In this document: positions 1-5,317 of the stretch, in pieces
Position numbering within the stretch: position 1 is the first letter of the stretch
How the letters are laid out: each line of letters begins with the position of its first letter
From: Candidatus Aenigmatarchaeota archaeon
GTDB lineage: Archaea; Aenigmatarchaeota; Aenigmatarchaeia; QMZP01
Direction of reading: 5' to 3'
Assembly: GCA_017609145.1 (NCBI GenBank)
Contig: JAFCEM010000043.1
Span: forward strand, 1-6,481
DNA: 6,481 nucleotides
Notes under the pieces: model-generated
Told to the model about the DNA's origin: nothing
Seen by the model: only the letters and a program-made list of their open reading frames with translations
The model's database searches: none
Translations under genes and position numbers: made by a program

Positions 1-255
1 TTTTATCTTATCCTTGTAGTTGCCCTGAAGCTCGATTTCGTTGTTCTTGACAGTTCCGCCGCAGGCAAGCTTTGTCTTGAGCTCTTTCAGCACGTTCTTG
101 ATGTCAACGTCCCTGCTTATGCCGTTTACTATTGTCGTCAGCTTGCCGAACCTGCGCTTGACGCTGTAAATCCTTATCTTTCCGCTTTCCTTTGCTATTG
201 TCTCACAAGTGCAGAGTTCTTTTGGCAGTCCGCATTTTGGACAGATTTCACCCAT
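1..255 (-). CDS. sui1: Translation initiation factor eIF1/SUI1 family (partial, C-terminus off left edge)
   Basis: Archaeal homologue of eIF1, which binds the small subunit near the P site and monitors start-codon selection. I translated 85 codons from the ATG at 255-253; the 3' end lies beyond base 1, and the family is usually about 100 residues. The N-terminus has a Cys cluster (CPKCG at residues 5-9, CTC at 15-17) that looks like a small zinc knuckle. The SUI1 core begins at IRIYSVKRRFGKLTTIV (residues 27-43) and includes ACGGTV (64-69), a conserved family motif. The start overlaps the uL29 stop by eight bases (ATGGGTGA), and a GAGG site sits about ten bases upstream inside uL29, so translation is probably coupled. 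Position behind uL29 is the standard archaeal arrangement. Identification is firm; only the end is missing. Confidence 0.93.
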   Translation of the reverse strand, partial: MGEICPKCGLPKELCTCETIAKESGKIRIYSVKRRFGKLTTIVNGISRDVDIKNVLKELKTKLACGGTVKNNEIELQGNYKDKIK

Positions 256-466
256 GTTTAGCTTCCTCACTCTCTTTTTCTTTCATGATTGTCTTAATTC
301 TGGCAATGGTTTTCTTGAGCTCGTTCATCCTGCCAGGAGAAACAACAGTAGCACCAACTGAAGTGTTTGCTTTTTCTTTGGACAGCTCCAGTTCCAGCTC
401 ATTCAACTTCTTCTCAAGGTCCTTTTTGCTCAGTTTCCTGATGTCCTTTGTCCTTAAAATAGCCAT
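248..466 (-). CDS. rpl29: Large-subunit ribosomal protein uL29
   Basis: Small two-helix protein of the 50S subunit that sits near the polypeptide exit tunnel next to uL23. The 72-residue product starts MAILRTKDIRKLSKKDLEKK, has a Leu/Glu/Lys heptad-like first helix (about residues 16-33), then VVSPGRMNELKKTIARIKTI (41-60), the archaeal uL29 signature PGR-x6-TIARIKTI. Length is normal for the family. The frame stays open upstream into uS3, so a longer product starting at 580 is formally possible, but I chose 466: it matches the family N-terminus and has AGGAAA just upstream (471-476). It begins 10 bases after the uS3 stop and its own stop overlaps the eIF1 start. Identification is strong. Confidence 0.95.
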   Translation of the reverse strand: MAILRTKDIRKLSKKDLEKKLNELELELSKEKANTSVGATVVSPGRMNELKKTIARIKTIMKEKESEEAKHG

Positions 467-476
467 TTGCTTTCCT

Positions 477-1193
477 TTATTTTTTAGGTTTCTCTTTTTT
501 AATCTTTTTGGTTTTTTCCTCTTTTTCATTGTCTTTGTCGGATTTCTCCGGTTCTTTGCTCTGCTCCTCTTTAATATCATCTTCTACTTTGCCTGCTTTC
601 TTCTCAGTGGGCCTGAATGTATAGCCTGTCACGTCAATGAACTCCTTCATTATCTTTACTTTGACCCCTATCTTGCCCGGTCTTGTATCTGCCTCCTGAA
701 AACCGTAATCAACAAGCTCTTCTACCGGCTGGCCGCAATACTTCATGTGCCCTTCAGTGAATTTTCCCGTGAGCCCCTTGCTGCCGCCGAGCTTACCTGA
801 AATGATTATCTGCACGCCTATTGCACCGGCTTCCATCGCCCTTTTGATTGCAAGGTTGCCTATTTTTTTGTAGTTGTACCCGCGCTCCAGCGCTGAAGAT
901 ATCTGCTTGGCAACTATGCTGGCGTCTAGATTCGGGTTTTCCACTGATTTCACATCCACCTGCGGGTTTTCCAGATTAAACTTCTCCTTGAGAGCATCTG
1001 TCATCTCGTTTATGTTCTTCCCGCCCCGGCCGATTATCCTTCCGGGCTTATTGGTGTAGATTATTATCTTGAGTCCGAGGGGTGTCCTTTCCAGAAGTAT
1101 CCTCGAGTAGTCGCCCGTTGGGAACTGCTTCTTGATGAATTCCTGTATCTGAACCTCCTTTATTCCCTGTTTGACAAAGTATTGCTTGAGCAT
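477..1193 (-). CDS. rps3: Small-subunit ribosomal protein uS3 with long charged C-terminal tail
   Basis: uS3 lies at the mRNA entry channel of the 30S head and contacts 16S rRNA. The 238-residue protein starts MLKQYFVKQGIKEVQIQEFI. A type II KH domain spans roughly residues 15-90, with its GxxG loop at GRGG (55-58) preceded by KPGRII. The C-terminal S3 domain covers about 105-190: YNYKKIGNLAIKRAMEAGAI, then ISGKLGGSKG and KFTEGHMKYCGQPVEELVDY. From about residue 197 the protein is an extended Lys/Glu-rich tail of some 40 residues, predicted disordered by composition. The ATG lies 2 bases after the uL22 stop, with GAGGAGA (1201-1207) inside the last uL22 codons as ribosome binding site. Archaeal uS3 is typically a little over 200 residues, so the excess is in the tail. 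Confidence 0.96.
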   Translation of the reverse strand: MLKQYFVKQGIKEVQIQEFIKKQFPTGDYSRILLERTPLGLKIIIYTNKPGRIIGRGGKNINEMTDALKEKFNLENPQVDVKSVENPNLDASIVAKQISSALERGYNYKKIGNLAIKRAMEAGAIGVQIIISGKLGGSKGLTGKFTEGHMKYCGQPVEELVDYGFQEADTRPGKIGVKVKIMKEFIDVTGYTFRPTEKKAGKVEDDIKEEQSKEPEKSDKDNEKEEKTKKIKKEKPKK

Positions 1194-1195
1194 AT

Positions 1196-1582
1196 CTATC
1201 TCTCCTCTAGTACCACATGCAGGTTGGTCATCTTTCTTCTTTCCCTCCTGCGCTTCCAGTTTCTTGGCCTCCAGAAACCGAAGCCCTGGTGCGCAGATGC
1301 AAATATCATGAGCTTGTTGGTATCAAGACCTTTGAATTCTGCATTATGCTCGGCAGAGCTGACTATCTCCATCAGGCTCTTGACAGTATTTGTATAGTAC
1401 TTTCCGTTGATGCTTTCCCTTTGCAATAGAAGCCTGGCCAGGAACTGCTTGCCCTTCTCAAGATTCATACCTGACAAAGCCCTGCACACTATTACAGCAT
1501 TCTTGGTTGATATCCTCAGGGACCTGCCGTATGCCTTTGCCGACTTCTTTGGGTTGGGATTTCTCGCGTATTTCATATCCAT
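1196..1582 (-). CDS. rpl22: Large-subunit ribosomal protein uL22 (short form)
   Basis: uL22 binds 23S rRNA, and its beta-hairpin lines the exit tunnel. From the ATG at 1582 the product is 128 residues, starting MDMKYARNPNPKKSAKAYGR. Family landmarks are the N-terminal segment ending ISTKNAVIVCRALSGMNLEK, the central helix VKSLMEIVSSAEHNAEFKGL, the tunnel loop region ASAHQGFGFWRPRNWKRRRE and the end MTNLHVVLEE. Archaeal uL22 is usually near 150 residues, so this copy is compact. Three starts are close: GTG at 1585, ATG at 1582 and ATG at 1576. I chose 1582 because its ATG shares one base with the uS19 stop (TGATG), a common re-initiation arrangement; the 1576 start (MKYARNP) would fit the family equally well. 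No strong ribosome binding site separates them. Confidence 0.94.
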   Translation of the reverse strand: MDMKYARNPNPKKSAKAYGRSLRISTKNAVIVCRALSGMNLEKGKQFLARLLLQRESINGKYYTNTVKSLMEIVSSAEHNAEFKGLDTNKLMIFASAHQGFGFWRPRNWKRRRERRKMTNLHVVLEER

Positions 1583-1962
1583 CACTTCAAAGGTATGTAC
1601 TTGCTCGAACGTGTTGCACTGAAACCGGGTGCTGAATGCTTGACATGTTTTCTTGTCATTACGAATTCTCCGAGCCTATGCCCGAGCATCTCGGGCTTCA
1701 GATCAAGCCTGACAAACTCCTTGCCATTGTAAACACCGAGCGTTGCGCCTATCATCTCCGGCACGATTATCATGTCCCTGACCTTGACCCTGATGAATTT
1801 CTTCGGGTTTCGTCTCAGTTTTTCTAGCACGTTCTTCTGGGCCTCCTTAATGCCGCGCTTGAGGGACCTTCTCTGGCGCGAGGGGATTATCTTGATGAAT
1901 TCCTCTATACTCATCTTCCTCAACTCTTCCTCACTCTTTCCCTTGTAAGTGAATTTTGCCAT
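1582..1962 (-). CDS. rps19: Small-subunit ribosomal protein uS19
   Basis: uS19 sits in the 30S head with uS13 and contacts the decoding-side rRNA and intersubunit bridges. The 126-residue product begins MAKFTYKGKSEEELRKMSIE. Its first 55 residues (MSIEEFIKIIPSRQRRSLKR at 17-36) are the extension typical of archaeal/eukaryotic uS19 and absent from bacteria. The universal core follows: RVKVRDMIIVPEMIGATLGV (58-77), then MLGHRLGEFVMTRKHVKHSA (92-111) and the GFSATRSSKYIPLK end. The start lies 3 bases after the uL2 stop, with AGAGGT (1968-1973) as ribosome binding site. The stop overlaps the uL22 start. Nothing is missing; identification is firm. Confidence 0.97.
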   Translation of the reverse strand: MAKFTYKGKSEEELRKMSIEEFIKIIPSRQRRSLKRGIKEAQKNVLEKLRRNPKKFIRVKVRDMIIVPEMIGATLGVYNGKEFVRLDLKPEMLGHRLGEFVMTRKHVKHSAPGFSATRSSKYIPLK

Positions 1963-1965
1963 ACT

Positions 1966-2634
1966 CTACCTCTTCTTCCTTCCCATTCTCCTCGGTGAAA
2001 CTGTTCCTACCTTCCTTCCCGGCGGGGCATTCCTTGAAACAGGTTTTCTCACCTTTCCGAGCCCGCTGCCGCCGAAAGGATGGTCAACGGCATTCATCGC
2101 AGTGCCCGATGTCCTCGGGTAAAGCTTGCCCCTTGCGCGCATTGCAAGCATCTTCTTTCCCGCCTTCACCCAGGGCTTTTCCTTCCTACCCTCTCCTGCA
2201 GGAATACCCATGCTCGCCCTGCACTGCAGGCTGAGCTTCTTTTTCTTTTTTGACGGCAACTGTATTATACATGTTTTCTCGCCTTTTGAAACAATAACTG
2301 CAAAGGAGCCGGGTGTTCTGCACAGCTTCGGCCCCGAATTCGGATAGGTCTCTATCGCAAATACACTGCTGCCCTCACTCACGTCGCCCAACTGCATCGC
2401 GAATGCCTCGAGCCCGTCCCCGACCTTGGTGCCCTCGCGAGCTATGATGTAGCCCTGGTCTTTGCCGGCATACTCGACCTTTGCAAGCGGGGTGTTTCGT
2501 CCGGGGTCGTTGACTATGTCCACAACCCTGCCAGATTCATTTCTGTACTCTATCCTAGGTCTGAACTTCCTCGGTGGGCTCCTATACGTTGATGTCCCCC
2601 TGCCCCTTCTCTGCGAGATTATCCTCTTGCCCAT
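1966..2634 (-). CDS. rpl2: Large-subunit ribosomal protein uL2
   Basis: uL2 is a primary 23S rRNA binder close to the peptidyl-transferase centre and is important for subunit association. The 222-residue product starts MGKRIISQRRGRGTSTYRSP. The OB-like N-terminal domain includes DIVNDPGRNTPLAKVEY (39-55), and the SH3-like domain includes the segment around LCRTPGSFAVIVSKGEK (104-120). The C-terminal loop has MNAVDHPFGGSGLGK (180-194) with the conserved histidine at 185; HPFGG is the archaeal form. It ends in a basic tail, RRMGRKKR. Archaeal copies are usually about 235-240 residues, so this one is slightly short. GGAGA (2641-2645) lies six bases before the ATG. It starts 36 bases after the uL23 stop and is followed after 3 bases by uS19. 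Confidence 0.97.
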   Translation of the reverse strand: MGKRIISQRRGRGTSTYRSPPRKFRPRIEYRNESGRVVDIVNDPGRNTPLAKVEYAGKDQGYIIAREGTKVGDGLEAFAMQLGDVSEGSSVFAIETYPNSGPKLCRTPGSFAVIVSKGEKTCIIQLPSKKKKKLSLQCRASMGIPAGEGRKEKPWVKAGKKMLAMRARGKLYPRTSGTAMNAVDHPFGGSGLGKVRKPVSRNAPPGRKVGTVSPRRMGRKKR

Positions 2635-2670
2635 ATCAGTTCTCCATTAATATCCTGTTCATATCATCAC

Positions 2671-3105
2671 TTACAGCATACCCATCCTTGAGGCAATGTC
2701 AGCCGCGGAATCGGACGGGCTGAGCTTTATGTAGGCTTTCTTCTCACCCTTCTGCGTTATCTCAACATTGATCTTGAGCACACTGACATTGAAACCCTTC
2801 TCAACTGCCTCCCTTATCTGCTTCTTGTTTGCATCCTTTTTAACGATGAAAACGAGCTTGTTCTCAAGCTCCACCATGTTCATGGCCTTTTCTGCCAGGT
2901 TCGGATACTTCAACACACCCCAGGGGTCGTACTCTGTTATGGGCACTGGCGCGGCTACCGGAACTGGCTTCTCCGGCTTATCGGCCTTCTTCTTCCTTTC
3001 GGGTTTTGCCTTAGCTTTCTCGCGCTTTACACTCTCGTCTATCATTTTGTCCAGCTGCTCGTCGCTTATACCCTTTTCTGAATCTTCTGACCTCTTCCTG
3101 TCCAT
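2671..3105 (-). CDS. rpl23: Large-subunit ribosomal protein uL23 with about 58-residue N-terminal extension
   Basis: uL23 lies at the exit-tunnel rim and, by family knowledge, is a docking site for SRP and other nascent-chain factors. The product is 144 residues. The conserved domain occupies about residues 60-144: PWGVLKYPNLAEKAMNMVE (61-79), NKLVFIVKKDANKKQIREAV (82-101) and GEKKAYIKLSPSDSAADIAS (120-139). That domain alone is close to the usual archaeal length (about 82-86). The first 58 residues are an added, highly charged segment (Lys/Glu-rich to 46, then a Pro/Ala/Val linker). An in-frame TAA precedes the ATG and no good internal start lies near the core, so the extension is probably translated. 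No clear ribosome binding site precedes the start. The 108-base gap from uL4 is unusually long for this operon. Confidence 0.93.
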   Translation of the reverse strand: MDRKRSEDSEKGISDEQLDKMIDESVKREKAKAKPERKKKADKPEKPVPVAAPVPITEYDPWGVLKYPNLAEKAMNMVELENKLVFIVKKDANKKQIREAVEKGFNVSVLKINVEITQKGEKKAYIKLSPSDSAADIASRMGML

Positions 3106-3213
3106 GTTATCAGTGGTGCTTTATCGAAAGAAGCGCCTGCGCTTTCTTCCATAGGAGCACATACGAAGAATATGTGCACTCAAAGCAATATTAACACTTT
3201 ACATATTGAGTAT
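3106..3213 (-). promoter_or_regulatory. Candidate internal promoter and two-hairpin leader ahead of uL23
   Basis: This uL4-uL23 gap is far longer than the other gaps in the operon. Read on the minus strand, a TATA-like element TTATAAAT (3212-3219) overlaps the uL4 stop codon; by archaeal spacing, transcription would begin near 3185-3191. Two hairpins follow. The first pairs 3171-3177 with 3157-3163 (GCACATA/TATGTGC, seven perfect pairs, 7-base loop). The second pairs 3139-3149 with 3126-3136 (GAAAGAAGCGC against GCGCTTTCTTC, one mismatch and one G-U, tight loop). Neither is followed by a T-tract, so they do not look like intrinsic terminators. A leader that regulates uL23 onward, or a processing site, are the options. 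Function is inferred, not shown. Confidence 0.4.
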
Positions 3214-4014
3214 TTATAAGTGTTCGGCCTTCTCGAGCCCTTCCAGGGCTGATTTTGTCCAGATGCAGAGCCTGCCCGCTTGGGCCCCGGGCGCAAGGTT
3301 CTCGACCGTGAGCCTGCTTACATGCACGGGCTCGAGACCCGGTATGTTGGTGCCCGCCTTGGCTATTCCGTTGTCGTCTGCGAAGATTAACAGTGGCCCT
3401 TTCCTTACTATCCTGCGCCTGTTCCTCATCTTGCCCCTTCCTGCGCGGCTCTTTGTCTCGGCTGTCCTTTCGAGCTCCTTTTCGAAACCGAGTCTCTTTA
3501 ATGCCTCAAGGACATCCTTGGTCTTCTTCAGCGCCTGAATTTTGTCATCAACAACAAGGGGTATGTGCTTGACCCCTTCGGTAACGTGTCCCCTTTCGCT
3601 CACCATCTTGTCATTGGACGTGGCTGCGATTGCGGAACGCAATGCCTTCTCCCATTCCTTTGCATTGATTTTCTTTATCCACACCTTCCCTGCCTTTGGT
3701 GGGTGAGCCTTCCTTCCTTTGGTTGCCTGGGGCACGAACCTCGCCCTCATATGAAGGTGCCCTGAACCATGAATCCTCTTCATCCTTGCCATTTCTCTGT
3801 TCATCATTGAGTGCTTTATCCCCCTTCTTCCATGGTAATGGGCGGATGTTCTTTTGCCTGCCATTGGGTCTGCGCCATATGCCTGTCTTTTCTCTGACTG
3901 CTCAGAAAGTACGGCCCTCTTGATAAGGTCCGGCCTGACCGTTTCGGAGAATGCCCTGGCTATGGAAATCTCAGACTTCCTTGTACCATCGAGCCCGAAC
4001 ACAGGAATTTTCAT
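3214..4014 (-). CDS. rpl4: Large-subunit ribosomal protein uL4
   Basis: uL4 is an early-assembly 23S rRNA binder whose extended loop reaches the exit-tunnel constriction with uL22. The 266-residue product starts MKIPVFGLDGTRKSEISIAR, the usual archaeal N-terminus. The long basic loop spans about 43-110 (RQAYGADPMAGKRTSAHYHG, then GRRGIKHSM and HLHMRARFVPQATKGRKAHP). The globular part resumes at AKEWEKALRSAIAATSN (118-134); near the C-terminus are RAGRGKMRNRRRIVRKGPLL (190-209) and VHVSRLTVENLAPGAQAGRL (230-249). Length is normal for archaea. It is the first gene of the minus-strand operon; its usual upstream partner uL3 is absent here and lies on the other strand at 6202. Only a weak ribosome binding site precedes the ATG, and the predicted leader is about 10 bases. 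Confidence 0.97.
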   Translation of the reverse strand: MKIPVFGLDGTRKSEISIARAFSETVRPDLIKRAVLSEQSEKRQAYGADPMAGKRTSAHYHGRRGIKHSMMNREMARMKRIHGSGHLHMRARFVPQATKGRKAHPPKAGKVWIKKINAKEWEKALRSAIAATSNDKMVSERGHVTEGVKHIPLVVDDKIQALKKTKDVLEALKRLGFEKELERTAETKSRAGRGKMRNRRRIVRKGPLLIFADDNGIAKAGTNIPGLEPVHVSRLTVENLAPGAQAGRLCIWTKSALEGLEKAEHL

Positions 4015-4043
4015 AAAACCACTTAATGAAGTATCTTTTCGTT

Positions 4044-4052
4044 TATTTAAAT
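4044..4052 (-). promoter_or_regulatory. Candidate TATA box for the uL4 operon
   Basis: The minus strand reads ATTTAAATA here, preceded by CTCAAAC, which would be a weak BRE. The element centres about 34 bases upstream of the uL4 ATG. With archaeal spacing the transcript would start near 4020-4025, leaving a leader of roughly ten bases. Placement and A+T richness support it; no transcript data are available. Confidence 0.5.
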
Positions 4053-4057
4053 GTTTG

Positions 4058-4072
4058 AGCCGCTTTGCGGCT
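4058..4072. other. Short perfect hairpin AGCCGC-TTT-GCGGCT
   Basis: A six-base-pair perfect inverted repeat with a 3-base loop. It sits between the stop codon of the decayed gene (4080-4082) and the candidate uL4 TATA box. On the minus strand it is not followed by a T-run, so it is a poor intrinsic terminator; it could be a remnant 3' structure of the decayed gene or a binding site near the promoter. Confidence 0.4.
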
Positions 4073-4079
4073 GAAGAAA

Positions 4080-4544
4080 TCAGAAAGTCAAATCAAAGAC
4101 TATGTAAAACAAGTAATCACCTTCGCGGGTTTCGGTCACAAATTTCACGTAATCAGAACTGTCGTTGAGTTTATACCTGACCGTCGCTTTTAAGCTGCCG
4201 TGGCCATTGTTTTCACCGTACCCCAGGCCAACAAAATGACTGCTGTCCATATTTTGGTGTCATCCTGCAACTTTTGTAAATTGTCTCCAGGATGAAGTTA
4301 TTGCCTCTTTTGTTGATGTCTGTTCCGTATCTCAACGGATTGATGAAATCAAGAAACTCGTCCTCGGTGAGGGTGTTATTCAGTGAACAGGCAGTTTGCG
4401 CCAAAGCAATCGCAGTCAGCACAGTTTTCAAGACTCTGCACCCTCTCATGGCCAAATCTTCCTGGTATTCATGTCTAGGGAGATTCCCCAGTACAGGATA
4501 TGTAATGGCCCGGATGCCTTCTTAGTGATTTTTTGAATTTTCAT
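4080..4544 (-). pseudogene. Decayed protein gene of about 150 codons, family not recognised
   Basis: Three frames each carry protein-like sequence in succession. Segment 1 starts at ATG 4544-4542 (MKIQKIT). After a shift near 4521-4523, segment 2 reads EGIRAITYPVLGNLPRHEYQ (4521-4462), continues in the same frame through a hydrophobic patch VLKTVLTAIALAQTA and FLDFINPLRYGTDINKRG, and stops at 4213-4215. Segment 3 is in another frame: GLGYGENNGHGSLKATVRYK, then KFVTETREGDYLFYIVFDLTF, ending at TGA 4082-4080. Between segments 2 and 3 a third frame (reading LQKLQDDTKIW) may also be ancestral. At least two indels are therefore needed to join it. A single-base loss after ATCACTAA would join segments 1 and 2 naturally. 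I do not recognise the family. Alternatives are assembly indels in a live gene, or a shorter gene starting inside segment 2 (ATG 4449 or TTG 4455). Confidence 0.55.
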
Positions 4545-4604
4545 ACAAGTAGAAAACATCAAACTCTTTTAAGCTTTTGGAAATCGGAAATGGGGGAAGT
4601 AATA

Positions 4605-4612
4605 TTTATATG
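4605..4612 (+). promoter_or_regulatory. Candidate TATA box for the uS13 operon (possibly bidirectional)
   Basis: TTTATATG matches the archaeal box A consensus closely and is preceded by AAGTAATA. With normal spacing, transcription would begin near 4631-4637, giving a leader of about 125 bases before uS13. The same A+T-rich stretch reads CATATAAATATT on the minus strand, so it could also have served the decayed gene that starts at 4544. Position and sequence support the call; nothing tests it. Confidence 0.5.
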
Positions 4613-4637
4613 CTTAATTGAATATACTGTAATAGTT

Positions 4638-4758
4638 GTTATGGTCAGTTGAGCCTGCCTATATAAATTGCCACCATACAAATTTGGGGCTCAGGGTGGG
4701 GTATGACCGTTAGCTAGTTCTAGCGGTCATAAGCAATGCCATGCAATTTGAGGTGACT
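4638..4758 (+). promoter_or_regulatory. Structured leader of the uS13-uS4-uS11-uL3 operon
   Basis: The most striking element is a 12-bp stem, 4702-4713 with 4720-4731 (TATGACCGTTAG against CTAGCGGTCATA, one G-U pair, 6-base loop), ending nine bases before 4741. Upstream, TTGAGCC (4649-4655) can pair with GGCTCAG (4688-4694). CCACC (4671-4675), which lies in that loop, can pair with GGTGG (4695-4699) just beyond it, the layout of an H-type pseudoknot. GGTCA at 4643-4647 repeats the right arm of the hairpin and could compete for the same partner. A second TATA-like run (TATATAAA, 4660-4667) lies inside, so a shorter leader holding only the hairpin is an alternative. It does not resemble a tRNA. 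A regulatory role is inferred. Confidence 0.42.
4750..4756 (+). promoter_or_regulatory. Ribosome binding site GAGGTGA that decides the uS13 start
   Basis: GAGGTGA is complementary to the archaeal 16S 3' end and lies 2 bases before the ATG at 4759. It falls inside the reading frame if translation began at the earlier ATG (4741), which has no such site. This favours 4759. The identical heptamer precedes uS11 at 5784-5790. Confidence 0.7.
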
Positions 4759-5313
4759 ATGGGAAAGAAAAAGGGCAAAAAGCCCGCGAAAGGGAAAAGC
4801 GCAAAGTCAAAAAAGCACGCAAAGAAGGAGAAGAAAGCAGAAGTTTCGGTGCAGCCCATGCAGGAAAGAAGGATAAAGCAGATAATAAGGCTTGCGGAAA
4901 CCAACCTTGACGGGGAAAAGCCGGTCAGGACAGCCATAAGAAGCATACGCGGGGTCTCGTTCATGCTCAGCAATGCCATAGCATCTGTAACGGGTTTTGG
5001 TGATAAGAATCTCGGACAGCTATCGGGGGAAGAGTATAAGAGGCTTGAAGATGTCATAGCCAATCCTGAGAAGCATAACATACCTGTGTGGTTGTTGAAC
5101 AGGAGGGCAGACCCTATGACAGGAGAAGACAGGCATCTCACTGTTTCAAAGCTTGAATTTGCACACAAGATGGACATAAATGAGATGAAGAAACTCAAAA
5201 CCTATAAGGGCGTAAGGCATGCAGTCGGGCTTACCGTAAGGGGACAAAGGACAAGATCCTCATTTAGAAGGGGCAGCATAGTGGGCGTAAAGAGGAAGAA
5301 GGGCAAGGGTTGA
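4759..5313 (+). CDS. rps13: Small-subunit ribosomal protein uS13 with Lys-rich N-terminal tail
   Basis: uS13 forms part of the 30S head, contacts the P-site tRNA and makes bridges to the large subunit. From ATG 4759 the product is 184 residues. Residues 1-28 are an almost pure Lys/Ala/Gly tail (GKKKGKKPAKGKSAKSKKHA). The family domain starts near residue 38: IKQIIRLAETNLDGEKPVRT (39-58), SIRGVSFMLSNAIASVTGF (62-80), and the C-terminal rRNA/tRNA-binding motif KGVRHAVGLTVRGQRTRSSF (150-169). The end is basic (GVKRKKGKG). Archaeal uS13 is usually about 150 residues, so the surplus is the N-terminal tail. The alternative ATG at 4741 would add six residues but would swallow the ribosome binding site. 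The uS4 start follows the stop by 4 bases. Confidence 0.96.
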   Translation: MGKKKGKKPAKGKSAKSKKHAKKEKKAEVSVQPMQERRIKQIIRLAETNLDGEKPVRTAIRSIRGVSFMLSNAIASVTGFGDKNLGQLSGEEYKRLEDVIANPEKHNIPVWLLNRRADPMTGEDRHLTVSKLEFAHKMDINEMKKLKTYKGVRHAVGLTVRGQRTRSSFRRGSIVGVKRKKGKG

Positions 5314-5317
5314 TTCT

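Noticed and set aside
248..580. Longer uL29 starting at 580 (110 codons)
   Set aside because: The added 38 residues overlap the uS3 tail in another frame and are low-complexity Lys/Arg; the start at 466 matches the family and has AGGAAA upstream.
192..800. 202-codon plus-strand open frame with a hydrophobic product
   Set aside because: It lies antisense to uL29, the eIF1 start and uS3. The Phe/Leu richness is what the complement of Lys/Glu-rich codons gives, and no ribosome binding site or family match is seen.
4292..4525. 77-codon plus-strand open frame in the divergent gap
   Set aside because: It is the complement of the decayed minus-strand gene, whose frames look more protein-like; no ribosome binding site precedes it.
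4638..4740. tRNA or other known structural RNA gene in the uS13 leader
   Set aside because: No T-loop motif, no acceptor-stem pairing and no CCA context fit a tRNA; only leader-type pairings are visible.
4741..4758. uS13 start at the earlier ATG
   Set aside because: It would place the strong GAGGTGA site inside the coding sequence and has no ribosome binding site itself.
4710..5198. 162-codon minus-strand open frame with hydrophobic stretches
   Set aside because: It is antisense to uS13, which is unmistakable; the hydrophobic product is the complement of a Lys-rich gene.
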